From contig VTPC01000674.1 of assembly GCA_011009095.1 (NCBI GenBank), positions 228,477 through 292,476 on the forward strand: a DNA stretch of 64,000 bases. Reading direction: 5' to 3'. This document shows, piece after piece, positions 23,980 to 36,100 of this stretch. The notes under the pieces are model-generated. The model was not told the DNA's origin. It ran no database searches and was given only the letters and a program-made list of their open reading frames with translations. Numbering within the stretch: the first letter of the stretch is position 1; each line of letters starts with the position of its first letter. The translations under genes were made by a program, and so were the position numbers. This DNA comes from Ignelater luminosus. Its lineage: Eukaryota; Arthropoda; Insecta; Coleoptera; Elateridae.

Positions 23980-24725
23980 CCCTTATCCGGGCAACGTATT
24001 TTAGTTGTTTAGTCCAGTGGACCCACCTTTGCATTATAAAGTTCATGTGGTACTTTTTGTTAGTATTGCATACACGGGTAATTAAATAAGATAAAAACAA
24101 TGATTATTTAAGATGACTAGAAGTAAATGTCTTCCCTGGTTCGATCTAATTCTGCAAAATCGTATAACCTAATTTATCTGGAAAAGCATTAGAAACTCAG
24201 AAACCATATTTTTGTATTAGGTATTCTTTATTTCTGTATAATTTTTGTACAGTCATATGTTTTATAACTTGTACGTGATTTTTTGCTAAATTCATGTCTT
24301 CTTTTATTTGACATAATATTGTAAAACTTTTAAAACCCAAGAGTATAACGTAATTTCAGTACAGTGACATCTAAAAAATATCAATTCAGTCGATTTCATA
24401 ATTTTGCATTCTACAATATTCATAAAACCATAAACCACCATAATTATCACTAATATTGTCATTTGAAATTTACAACAAAAGATAAACATAATTTACAGAA
24501 AATCGTTTATAATTAATAGAAATGTAAGGAGGGTCCAATGAACCCACCTTGCCCGGTTATGTAATAATCAACTTTAAAAATTTTTTTTTCATCTACTAAA
24601 TGTAAATTAAAATATTTGACTAACTGATAACACTCTATCTAAGGTATTCTTAGAAGTCATTTTAGAAAATATGACAAAGTAAAATGGGCTCCAGGTCCAT
24701 TGGATCCACCTTGCCTGGATAAGGG
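23980..24725. mobile_element. piggyBac-type MITE with TTAA duplication
   Basis: Inverted ends cccttatccgggcaa and ttgcctggataaggg are flanked by TTAA at 23976-23979 and 24726-24729, the target-site signature of piggyBac elements. Subterminal ggacccacc / ggatccacc motifs are also inverted. Removing it rejoins atgatttaaatcaatgatta, the subterminal sequence of the host hAT element. No transposase. Confidence 0.9.
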
Positions 24726-24816
24726 TTAAATCAATGATTATTTTTAAAAAATCACTTCATTTAAATCAGGCCAACCCTGACGAATACCCATACACAAGTG
24801 ACATCAGTCAAGTAGT

Positions 24817-26382
24817 TAATAAGCCTGTAAACAAAAAATCCTGAAATATGTCCATTTTTAAATTTAAAAAGACATTTTTTGACGCTAAAAATTTCCCCCC
24901 ACTTCAACCCCCTTCCAAGAGGCAGCAACACCCTATTTTATTTAAATTGCATGAGGGGTCATGTGATACCTCGTTTCAAAGAGCATTTAATTGCCTATGT
25001 GTGTCCACATTTCGATGCTATTGGGATCTCGGAAATTGTAAGAGATACAAAGTCGGTTAAATTAGAAAAGATTTGGCTATTTTGGAGATCAGTTTACTTA
25101 TGCTGTAGTTTTTTCAAAAAAGTTCACGGCTTACTAGATATTTGCTAAAAACGAAATTATCTTTTTTTTTAATAAAAAGCATTTCCCACTTAGTGTGCCA
25201 TGGCATTAAACATGAAAATCATTGATTTTTCTCAGATAAATTACATTTGTTATGTAACAATTGCTAAAACAAAACAAAAGACGCTTTTAAGATACTTTAC
25301 TGAGCATTCACAGATAGCATCAAAGAAGCAGATAATGCCCCATAAAAGTGTATTTATTTTGCTTTAGCAATTTTTGCATAACAAATGAATTTCTTTGATA
25401 TAACTCTACGACTTTGTGTGTTAGATGTCATGGCACACTATGATGAAAAATGATTTTCACTTCATAACTCGATAAAACAAAAGAATAGCTATGTCAAACC
25501 ATGTATCACTGAAAAACATTTAAGGTGTGCTATTTAGTAATATGGAAATCAAGTAGGCGTTCCATTAGAAAAAATTTGGATTTACGTTTCACCGCCCAAG
25601 TAAAACAAAAGATGACTGTGAAAATAATTTTTTGTTTCGGAGTAAATTCTCTAAAACACCCTCTTTGCTGTTCTTTTCTATCTTTGCTCATTCCTGAGAT
25701 ATTTTACTTAAAAAAAAATAAGATAATTTCGTTTTTAGCAAATATCCAGTAAGCCGTGAACTTTTTTGAAAAAACAAAAGCATAAGTAAACTCTAAAATA
25801 GCCAAATCTTTTCTAATTTAACCGACTTTGTATCTCTTACAATTTTCGAGATCCCAATAGTGAGCATCGAAATTGGGACATACTGTATAGCAATGTAATT
25901 TTTTTTAAATTTCGTTCATTCATTTACAAGAAAATTTGATTTTTAATACTATGTAATGTGCATAATGTAGCATATCTCAATGAAGTATTTCCAAAAGGAT
26001 GGATTGGTAGACATGGTACAATAAAATGGCCAGTCCGTTCTCCTGATATGACACCACTTGATTACTTTTTTGTGGTTATCTGAAGTTAAAAATGTATTTT
26101 GTTACGTTTCAAGTACATTCTTAGTAAACGCAAAATTTCAAATCGAATTTTCTTGTAAATGAGTGAATGAAATCTAAAAAAAAATTTACATTACTAAATA
26201 GGCAATTAAATGCTCTTTGAAATGAAGTATCACATGACCCCTCATGCAATTTAAATAAAATGGGGTGTTGTTGCCTCTTGGAAAGGGGTTGAAGTGGGGG
26301 GGTAATTTTTTAGCGTCAGAAAATGTCATTTTAAATTTAAAAAGTGACATGTTTCAGGATTTTTTGTTTACACACTTATTAA
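24817..26382. repeat. 1.5-kb palindromic (foldback) element
   Basis: Left arm 24817-25174 matches, inverted, 25712-26382. Shared landmarks include taaacaaaaaatcctgaaa, cacttcaaccccct, tgcatgaggggtcatgtgat, aagagatacaaagtcgg and ttcacggcttac. The centre (25190-25460) has a second inverted repeat with gtgtgccatgg at its ends. Open frames here are by-products of the arms. The right arm is longer because a mariner fragment interrupts it. Confidence 0.85.
25891..26195 (+). mobile_element. Deleted mariner-like element inside the palindrome arm
   Basis: Inverted ends of about 50 bp (aatgtaattttttttaaatt on the left, complement of aatctaaaaaaaaatttaca on the right) flank a transposase fragment: EVFPKGWIGRHGTIKWPV then RSPDMTPLDYFFV. 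That is the SPDLTPLDFFLWG motif region of the same family as the remnant at 3.1-4.6 kb. It is absent from the left arm, so it is younger than the palindrome. Confidence 0.8.
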
Positions 26383-27384
26383 GGGGGTATTTAAATTTTG
26401 CTGGAATATTTTTGCAACAAGGACTAAAAAGTTGTGAAAAAGATAGAGATGTTTTCATGGTACAGCTACCATTACAAACTAATATTAAAACCCTAATTTA
26501 TAGCCGATGTGAAGCAATCTAAAACACATTCTGAGGTAGACGTTTTTTGTGTTTATGAAATTACACCGTGATAAATTGCAATGTTATTATAAACATAGGA
26601 TGACATGATGTGATGTTATTTTTTCTATTATATTAAAGAATAAGAACACAAAAATTTTTTTTTCGATACATAGTGTGAAAATATTAATTTTAGATGTAAA
26701 AAGGATTTGGGAAGTTAATATTTCTTATTTCTTATTTAATCTGTAGAACAACAAAATTATTCTTTGAAGAAAGGTATTAACTTGAATATCTTTAACGTAA
26801 ATATCTTTTACTTTGTATAAAATCTATTACCACTTAGTATCCCAAATTAATGTAGTTTTATTAGCAGCAATAAAATAAGTGTTGCCTGCAATAGAAAATA
26901 AAGGATAATAAGAATAAAACAGATGTCTCAGAAAATATTGCTGGATAGTGTAAGATTCATTATTTTATTTTACAGAATTAACCAAGAAACAGTATTAATT
27001 CTACACGTTTATTCACCTTTACTTCTAACTTCGACTGACTTGACCCTAAATATTAATTTAAGAATGTTTCCAATATCCCCTATTCGTTGCGGATGATTAA
27101 GTCGGTCATTGCCAACAGACCATAGATGAGCATGGAAATACATATTAATATCGGATTACGACTCTTCGTTAAATAAACATTCCTACAATAAATAAATCAG
27201 ACATTTTTTATACTTCGTAATATACGTCCAAATTCTAAAAAAATTGTTGTAGGCTTACAATATTATAGTTCCTTCAGTTCAGTGCCGGTCGCTGAAAGAT
27301 CAACAAGTAGTATAAAATAGTTTAGCACGTAAAGTTGTTTCAGAAGTGTAACGTGCAGCGCAAATATTAATTGTGATATTAGAT
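26383..27384. other. No gene seen
   Basis: AT-rich sequence between the palindrome and the Mutator-like element; nothing recognised. Confidence 0.3.
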
Positions 27385-27787
27385 TATAAAAACGTTATAG
27401 TAGTCTGCAAGAACGCTGCTGAAACACCCAGGTTGACGAGAGCTTCAAAACGCAAAAGTATTCGACATAGAATGAAAGAAATACGAATGGTCAGTCTCTA
27501 CTAGAGAAAATATAACGCAAGAAGTTCAAGAAGCAAACGAACCGTCTACTTCATCACAAGAGCAAACCAATAGGTACAACATTGTTCAAGAAGAACAACC
27601 ATCCACTTCAACTGAAATTATTAGTGGTTCATCACAAGAGCAAGAAGAACAATCCTCTACTTCCACTAGTTTCATTAATGTAAGCACCAATGTCGATGAA
27701 ACCAGAAGGAACAAAAATGAAATTATTAGTGGTAGAAGAATAATTGATATAAATTAATTTAACCAAATCGACACTGATGGAATTCCG

Positions 27788-29010
27788 ATGATAACAGTGA
27801 TTGCAGACGGTGCATGGAGCAAGCGCTCATATCGTGTAAATTACAATGCAGCTTCAGGTGTTGGGGTCATTGTTGGACAGAAAACCGGAAAAGTTTTATT
27901 CTTAGGAATTCGGAATAAATATTGTTATATGTGTTCTCGGGCGAAAACTAAAAACAGCGACCCACCGCCTCATAAATGCTTCAAAAATTGGGAAAAGCCG
28001 TCAACAGGAATGGAAGCTGATATTATTGTAGAGGGCTTCAAAGTAAGTCTGGAATTGTATAATTTATAGTATACTTATTTAGTTGGTGATGGGGACAGTA
28101 GCGTTACTAAACGCTTAGCANNNNNNNNNNNNNNNNNNNNNNNNNNNNNNNNNNNNNNNNNNNNNNNNNNNNNNNNNNNNNNNNNNNNNNNNNNNNNNNN
28201 NNNNNNNNNNNNNNNNNNNNGGAAGCTGATATTATTGTAGAGGGCTTCAAAGTAAGTGTGGAATTGTATAATTTAAAGTATATTGATTTAGTTGGTGATG
28301 GGGACAGTAGCGTTACTAAACGCTTAGCAGAGGCACGACCTTGTGGCAATAAGGTTGTTCAAAAAGTGGACTGTTGCAATCACCTACTGCAAAATCTTTG
28401 TACAAAATTACGCGAGTTAACAACCAAAAGGCATAGCTCTAAAGGTGAAATTGTGCCATGTTGTCAAAGAAACGAATTAAATAATAAAATTCGTCGATTG
28501 CGTGGAGGTATACAAAGTGCCGTACAATACTACATTGGTGAAGAAAATGCTGCGTTATCAGATAAAATGAAGCTTCTTAAGAAGGACATTTTAAATAGTG
28601 TACACCACGTGTTTGGAGATCACGCTTGTTGCGCTAAATATTTCTGTACTGGCTCCAAATCTACTAATGAACAAAACTGGATTCCTGAATTGAAACAATC
28701 TGGATTATATCAAGATATAATGGCTTCTGTAGATAGAGTAGCCAGAAATGCAGAAAGTCTCTTGTTGAACATGGATAACAATGTTGCAGAATGTTATAGT
28801 GCTGTAGTGGCTAAATTTACAGGTGGAAAGCGGGTGAATTTTACAGCAAAACGATCTTATCAAACCCGATGTGAAGCAGCAGCCATTTCATTTAACGTAC
28901 GATCGGGAGAATTAGCTTGTAAAATACACAAAAAAGCTGTAGACCGCAGTCCTGGTCAGCACACTAAAAAACTCATTCGCCTAAAACAAAAAACAGCTAC
29001 ATGGAAATGA
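27788..29010 (+). pseudogene. Mutator-like transposase core
   Basis: MITVIADGAWSKRSYR (first Asp), GQKTGKVLFLGIRNKYC, MEADIIVEGFK and LVGDGDSSVTKRLAEARP (second Asp) match the Mutator-like transposase domain found in many invertebrate genomes. CCNHLLQNLCTKLREL, HVFGDHACCAKYFC and LLLNMDNNVAECYSAVVAKF follow. The sequence before the gap has an in-frame stop after LELYNL that is absent from the copy after the gap. The frame after the gap (28258-29010) is open for 250 codons. Downstream the frame breaks before the nuclease part. Confidence 0.8.
28121..28220. other. Assembly gap (100 N) with duplicated flanks
   Basis: Exactly 100 Ns. The roughly 108 bases before the gap (from gaagctgatattattgtag, 28013-28120) are repeated just after it (28222-28328) with a few differences, including a stop in the left copy. 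This is the signature of two contig ends that overlap but were not merged. Confidence 0.95.
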
Positions 29011-29255
29011 AGCTGTAGACAATTATTTCCGAAAAAATGTAAGAAACCGAAAACAAGTTTTAACCCACCTGACGCAGAATGTGGAAATGTATTGAATGAT
29101 GCTTTAAGAAAGCAGAGTTTTTAGGAAGTTTGGAAAAATCGCAAGAAGAATGTATCGAAATAGAACAACAAACACTAGACCAGCAAAATAATCTGCTTTG
29201 GAGACAAGAAAGATCCATACGCTAAACGGCACCGAACTTTGGGAATATATGTAAA

Positions 29256-29708
29256 TTGTGGAAAGGTACCCATTGTGGTAATTTAATAAAAAGGCTTTTA
29301 TATTCCACTTTCTCCGGAAATTTTGCTACGCGTTGGGGACAAGATCACGAAAGAGTAGCAATTCAAGAATTTCAAGATATGTATAATACAAAGGTTAAAG
29401 AGTGTGGGCTTTTTATAGACACACAATACAGTTTTTTGGCAGCATCTCCCGATGGTTTAATTGAAGAGGATGGAATTATTGAAGTAAAATGTCCTGCAAA
29501 TATTGCAAAGTCTAGTGTTTTAGACGGAATTCGAGAAAAGAAAGTAAATTTTTTAAGTGAAAGTGATGGAGAGATTAAACTGAAACTAACTCACAACTAT
29601 TACTATCAAATCCAGGGCCAGGTACATATAACCAACCGTAAATACTGCATGTTTATAGTATGGACTCCCCGGGAATTTAAGTGCCAAAAAATTTACATCC
29701 TGCTCTGA
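29256..29708 (+). pseudogene. YqaJ / lambda-exonuclease-like nuclease of the Mutator-like element
   Basis: 150-codon open frame. It shows ATRWGQDHERVAIQEFQ, FLAASPDGLIEEDGIIEVKC (the Asp and E-x-K catalytic signature of YqaJ-type nucleases) and HNYYYQIQGQVHITNRKYC. These nucleases degrade or process DNA ends and are commonly fused to this transposase. The catalytic residues are intact, but the domain is separated from the transposase frame by stops at 29008-29250. Confidence 0.82.
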
Positions 29709-30130
29709 AATTGTTAAATATTCCAGCATTTTCAGCACAATTAGAAAGGGCATTTTCTAATTGGTCATGTGTATTCGGATGTGCACAATCCATTAACTTT
29801 CGACAAATCTAAGAAACTGTTGTTTGTATATTATACTTTAAAAAGTTTGGATTCGAACAAATCAGAAGAATACTAATATTGTTTCATAATTATTGTGTAA
29901 ACCATTCCATTACGTTGTATTTAACATTTTTTATTGTTTTTGTTTTTAGTATAAGAATTTGCTGTTTTATAAAGTAACAAATACACTTCTGTACATTTTA
30001 GTTTTTTTACTGTAAAAAATGTAAAAAACAAGCACATATTTTACATATGTATATTACATGTAACTGTACTTTTTTTTTTTTTTTAAGACAACTGTATATG
30101 TCTATTAATGTGTTTTTTTTTCTTTTTCAG

Positions 30131-30182
30131 GCAGAGAGGTATCAAGATGCAGCAAGTAGAAACGCCGACGCAAAACAACACT
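30131..30182 (+). CDS. fs(1)h: fs(1)h coding exon 1 (start)
   Basis: Acceptor cag at 30128-30130 after a T-rich tract, so at least one untranslated exon lies upstream. ATG at 30147 begins [12 protein letters not shown]; donor gtaagt at 30183; phase 0. Confidence 0.8.
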
Positions 30183-33100
30183 GTAAGTTGTTTATATGGA
30201 ATACTTTTCTGTTCCTGCAGGTACCATATATTTAATATTTTAGAGCCCAACGAAGGTACCTGATGATAGGGAACCGCCTCCGAGGGTTGATGTACCAGTA
30301 GAGCCTGTAAATGGAGTAGTTCAACCTCCAGTACAACCACCTGCCGGTAGACCTGGCCGAGTTACAAATCAATTACAGTTTTTACAAAAAACTGTATTAA
30401 AGGCTGTGTGGAAACATCAGTTTGCGTGGCCTTTCCAGCAACCTGTTGATGCCAAAAAACTTAATCTGCCTGTAGGTTTATTTTACTTACACTTTTTCAC
30501 ACAATAAATATCTTCAATTTGTTTTTCTATAGGATTATCATAAAATCATAAAAAATCCAATGGACCTTGGTACTATAAAGAAGAGGTTAGATAACAATTA
30601 TTACTGGTCAGGAAAAGAATGTATTCAAGATTTTAATACTATGTTTACAAATTGCTATGTGTATAATAAGCCAGGAGAAGATGTGGTAGTGATGGCTCAG
30701 ACACTTGAGAAAGTTTTTTTAACAAAGGTGGCCGATATGCCTAAAGAAGAGTATGTAATAGACCTACCAGTAAAAGGAGCCAAAGGAAAGAAAGGCAGAG
30801 CAACCAGTGGTGCTGTAGGAGTTAGTGCAGGTCGAGGTCGTCCTCCAGCTGTTTCATCGACTGTATCAACTCCTGCTGCAACATCTACAGGTAGTAATTT
30901 ATTTCCTATTTACGTATACAGGGTGTATTTAAAATTGCACATAATATACACAGCACATTATTCTACATTAAAAACAGAAAAAAATTCTAATACCATTTTG
31001 ATGAAAACTTAAGGTAAAGTAATAAAAAGAAACATTGGGTCATATTTTTATTTATTAATAGTTTGCATGTAATCTGCTTTTTATTAGTGTTAAATCTTCA
31101 CTGTAGAATCTTTAAAAATGTTTCAATACTGTATTATTGTTTCTATGAAATCATTTATGAAAAACAGTAGTTTTGCAACCAGCAACTTTAGTAAGATATC
31201 ATGTAGCATTGTCAGTATTAAGAACTATTTATTTATCACAAAAACTGTATTTAGCTTTTTGATTCAGATTTTGATGTAAATTTCCGTGGTATACAGATTG
31301 TGTGCCATTTTGAATACACCTTGTATGAATAATGTTGCTTTCTAGCGTATTATCACAGGATGTATATAATTATACTCATAATCTTTTCTTGCTTAGGTTC
31401 GACTGGGCTACCTCTTGGAACACAAGCACCTCCTACTGTTCCTGGTAGTACAGCTACAACCACAATTGCACCACCGCCTGTAACACATAGTAACCTGCCA
31501 CAACAGCTTGTACAACCAAGTGCTGGCTATCATGTGGCACAGCCTTTGTCAAACCCCATGGAACCACCCAATTTAACACCTAATGTGCTGCCTGGCAATG
31601 TGATGCCTCCTTCACAACCCGCAAAGGTACACATATAATATTACTTTTACTTTTAGTTACAAAATCTGATATATTTTCATAAACTAGGTTAAAGATCAGT
31701 TCCAACATCAAATCTCACTTGTGTTTTCTTCTACGTTATTATTTTGAAGAACGGGATCTGAAATTTAAATCTGGTTTTCACTATGGATACAAATTCTTTA
31801 TATCTAAATTTATATATTTTATCTAGGATGCAGGTAATACATGTGTGACCTGTAACTGGTTGCTGTTTTTTTTCAAACAAGAAAAAAAACGAAAAACTAG
31901 ATATAAATTAATTTTTATATGTTAATGTTTGGTTGGGAGGTATAAAAAGCTTCTTTATGTATTTGCTATTGCAAATTTTTTAGAATTCTACAATCTTAGC
32001 TACCAAAGAAGAAAATTATTATTTTCGAAATGTTTAGCAATAGCAAATATATCAAAAATATAAAGAAGTTTTTTATACTTTTCAACCAAATATTAACATA
32101 TAAAAATAAATACTATAAAGTAAAGAATCAATAAGAGAATGACATAAATTAATTCAACATCGTAATATATATTAAGAATTTTTAAATTAGTTTAGTAAAA
32201 TATTTTCCTTTTTATTTTTTGTTTATGAGTAAAAGATATATAGAAATTGCTAATATCTTCTGTTTTCGCAGGTAAAAAAAGGAGTAAAAAGAAAGGCTGA
32301 TACAACAACCCCTTCAGCGACTGCATATGATTATAATGCATCTTTAGAGTCAAAATCAGCCAAGATCTCGACACGGCGTGAATCTGGTCGACAAATAAAA
32401 AAGCCAATAAGACCAGAATTGGATGGCCTTGTGCCATACAACCAGGCTAGCATTTCACCCCTCATCACTAATGCTAATACGACTGCACCACAACACGCCT
32501 CACACAAATCTAAAGAGAAGCTCTCTGAAGCACTCAAGTCATGTAATGAGATTCTTAAAGAGCTTTTTTCCAAAAAACATTCTGTAAGTATTAGTTTTTT
32601 CTTTTTAGTTTTTATTTTAAGCTCCTATGCTAAATTTAAGCAAACAATATCGTTTGAGCTTTAGAATCAGTGTCATCAACTGCTGTTAATGTTATGCTAG
32701 GTATGTTTTCTTGCTGTTTTTCACTCCAGAATGAGTATTAGGGATAACCTAAAAGAATTCACAAATTCTGTTAGGATAAAAATAACCAATGTTTTCAAAC
32801 TCATTTTACTGATTTAACAAAACATGTCTATTAAATATCATTGGTCGTACGTAATTTAAAACTACTCAATTGAATCATTTTGTTTTACCATTGCATTTTT
32901 TATTTATTATGTATTTTATTTTGTATAACTGTATCCATGTTCAAAATGGAATGCAAAATAAAATGATTTATGTTTCTTATATTATTTATTTTGCAATAAC
33001 ATGTTCTAAAGCACAAATTATTGTTTATATAATAAAACTTAATTTGTAACTGCAGTGGCAACTTGTAGAGGGTGACAGTATATGCATAAACAGATAACCA

Positions 33101-36100
33101 CTTATATTATGAAGTCATTGTGTTATTAAATCACCTACACAGAAAGTACAATGAACAGATTCTCTTGCAATAAAATTTTTAATTTGAACCAGCCGATTTG
33201 ATAATGAATGTATAGTTGCTTATAATTGTGTGATAGTATCTACAAAAGCTTTTCATAAAAGTCCTTCAAATGCACTGTAACATTTGTTCAACTTCATATG
33301 ATAACTTCCAGTTTCCTTGTAAATAGATCAATTTGAAAATGTGATGATTTATCTAGTCTTGAATATAATTGAAAGTGAAATATTAGAGCTTTTTAACACT
33401 GATATATGAAATTTCTCATTTTAAAAGAACTATTTGCAGAAACGAAATGTTTATAAATGGTTTTTCTTTTGTATTTTAGAGCTATGCATGGCCCTTTTAT
33501 AAACCAGTTGACGCAGAACTCTTAGGTTTACATGACTATCATGATATTATCAAGAAACCTATGGATTTGGGTACTGTAAAACAAAAAATGGATAATAGAG
33601 AATACCGAACTGTTCAAGAATTTGCAGCAGATGTTAGACTGATATTCACAAATTGTTATAAATATAATCCTAAAGATCATGATGTTGTTGCAATGGCTAG
33701 AAAGTTACAAGATGTATTTGAAATGAAGTGAGTAATTTAACTTGGTACATTTAAAATTGAGTGTTAAGTTTGCATTGAGAAATCCAATTGTACTAATTTT
33801 ATAGTTTTTCCGGTAGATTTGCAAAAATTCCAGACGAACCTGTTTCAAGGATAGGGGGTAGTTCTTCAGCAAAATCAGAATCTAGTTCATCAGGGTCCAG
33901 TTCAGAGTCCTCAAGTGATACTGAAGACTCTGAGGAAGAAAGGCGAAACAAACAACTTAAAATGTTAGAAAAAGAAGTAAGTTGTTCAAGAAATATTTGT
34001 TTAGGCAAAATATCTTAATGTATTATTGCAGTTAATTGCAATGCAAGAGAAAATGCGAAAATTGGTAGAGGAGAGTACTAAAAAGAAGAAAGCAAAGAAA
34101 AAAGCAAAAGAAGCTGAAAAAGCAAAAAAAGTTGTTACAAATAGTAGTAGTCTTGGCAAACCAGGAGCACATGGGGCTCTCACTAAGTCAAATTCCATTA
34201 TTACGGATACTGTTGATGATAGTATAGCCAGTGTGGTATCAGGAGCAGATATGAAGATACCACCAAGCGATGTACATCATCCACCACCAAGCAAATCCCT
34301 TAATATGCATCATTCATTACCAGGTGCCAATACTGCAGCTAAACCACCTAAAAATAAAGGTATTCAGTAATATTGTGCCAGATTTAGTTCATAAAGTTCC
34401 ATTAAATCTTAGTAGCATTATTAACTTGTTTTTTTATAATTGACAATCATTGCAAAGTGGGAAACATCTAGCATCAAAGTGTTACTGGAGAAATAAACAA
34501 ATACAATATTTTCCCTATTAACATTTAATATGGAGATTGATTAATTGATGTTAAAATATATAGTAATGTGAACATTAATAAAAATGTAAACGATAACACT
34601 ATAAAAGCGACTTGTGATGAACTTATGTTATTACATCAGTCACAGTACTGTGAAAAAAACTTGAAGATTTGCAGTTTTATTTATTTATGTTCACTTCACT
34701 GTTTCGTTTGCAACAATTATGCATCACCCTTTTAATGTCATTCAAAGGACCATCTATTGGTTAGTGATTTTAGTGTATAGAATAGTACAGTAGTACATAC
34801 TACTAAGATTTAGTAAAACTTTATGAACACAACTCATTATGTCAGGATTCAGAGTTAGTTACTTTTTTAACTAAAGGTTACTTTTTCTCTGATTTGTAAC
34901 TTTTTGTTACTTTTTTTATATTCAAGTTACTTTTACTACTTTTTTGAACTATTTTCAAACATAAAATGAAAAATTCTTCCTGTTGAAATGAAAAAAATAT
35001 TTTTCTTCAACACCGCTGCAACAGTTTGAATTTCTTCCTTTTTTTTTTTGATTACACAAACTGTGAAACGTAACGTATAGGTGGTGTTCTTGTTAAATTA
35101 AAAAATCTGAAACTGAAACGGTAAAAATTGTAAACGTGCAGCACACATGGGTGCACACTAAGATAACATTAATGAAAGTTTAATGTATAGTATGTTCAGT
35201 TATTCAAGTTTGGGTTTAGAGAAGTTAATATATTGACTTGGTTGTTTATTCTATAAAAATACATTTTTGTTTTTTGAATTTAATTTATTTACCATCTTGC
35301 AAATCTAAATTCTGAAATAGAATGAAATAGTGATTGACTATATCTATAATCTTGACTGGAAAACTATGTTTACAACTCTTGATTTGTAAATAACTACATA
35401 CACATTATTGTCAGGGTAGCTAATATGAAGGTTACTTTTTGGTTACTTTTTTAAAATCAAAAGTTACATTTTCAACTATTTTTTTGTAGAAAGTTGCTCT
35501 GAACCCTGTTATGTTTTCTTTATGGAAGATAATTAAATATAATTTCTTTATTGTTTGTTAGTGAAGGTATATGAATATAAAATACTTAAATAGGTGTTCG
35601 AGGGCCAAAACCTTCTCAAGGACCAAATGCAACACAAAAAAGACAGAAAGCAAACAGTAAAACTGGAGCTGGACGCAAAAAGTCAACAGGACAAACTCCG
35701 GCATTGGCATTTGATTCGGAAGATGAGGATAATGCCAAACCTATGTCTTATGATGAGAAGCGTCAGTTATCACTAGATATAAATAAATTACCAGGTTAGT
35801 AATGAAGTGATAAATGTTTATACAGAGAATTTATTTCGGGGCATAAATAATATTTTTTCACGTTTGTTAAAAAAAGTGCAACATTTTTCATTAATTTTTG
35901 GTTATAAAGGATGCGTTTGTTTCTTCGCGTTAGAAACGTGAAAACCATAGCGGTTCATTTTCTCATGCATTTGAGTGAAAAAATGTATCGTAACGTGTCA
36001 TTTTTTAATGCAGGATTATTTAAACACAACACATAGAAGGTTGTTGTTGCTATGATGCACACTAGTTGTACATTTAATATCAATGTTTTCAAATAAAAAG

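Larger units (their letters stand above)
20416..24779 (-). mobile_element. Decayed hAT transposon with nested insertions
   Basis: Related inverted ends: cagggtgtcctgatttaaat (20416) and the complement of atttaaatcaggccaaccctg (ending 24779), followed by matching aagtgatttttt and aatcaatgatttaa subterminal sequence. A minus-strand hAT transposase remnant lies inside. Nested insertions are a mariner-type MITE (22388-22856) and a piggyBac-type MITE (23980-24725). The flanking 8-mers do not match, so the two ends may not be one original insertion. Confidence 0.6.
27385..29860 (+). mobile_element. Mutator-like element with YqaJ nuclease, partial
   Basis: Covers an N-terminal region with Ser/Gln/Glu repeats (EEQPSTSTEIISGSSQEQ) ending GRRIIDIN, a transposase core, and a YqaJ-type nuclease. 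In the invertebrate family the GRR(I/V)(I/V)DI segment is normally separated from the core by a Cys-rich region. Here it runs almost directly into DTDGIPMITVIADGAW, suggesting an internal deletion. Several stops and frameshifts are present, as is an assembly gap. Terminal repeats were not identified. Confidence 0.75.

Noticed and set aside
24848-25148. Overlapping plus-strand frames of 70-89 codons
   Set aside because: Lie in one arm of a palindromic element whose other arm mirrors them; no protein family.
26265-26522. Plus-strand frame of 85 codons
   Set aside because: Starts in the right arm of the same palindrome and runs into flanking AT-rich DNA.
30083-30340. Minus-strand open frame of 85 codons
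   Set aside because: It is the antisense of fs(1)h exons 1-2 and the intervening intron; no family features.
31360-31396. An ATG upstream of fs(1)h exon 4 that opens the same frame
   Set aside because: It is intronic; the acceptor at 31395-31396 restores phase with exon 3, so the ATG is not a start.
32192-32573. Two minus-strand frames over exon 5
   Set aside because: Antisense of the conserved fs(1)h exon 5.
33799-34198. Two minus-strand frames rich in Phe/Leu and Ser/Glu
   Set aside because: Antisense of the Ser/Glu- and Lys-rich exons 7 and 8 of fs(1)h; composition explains them.
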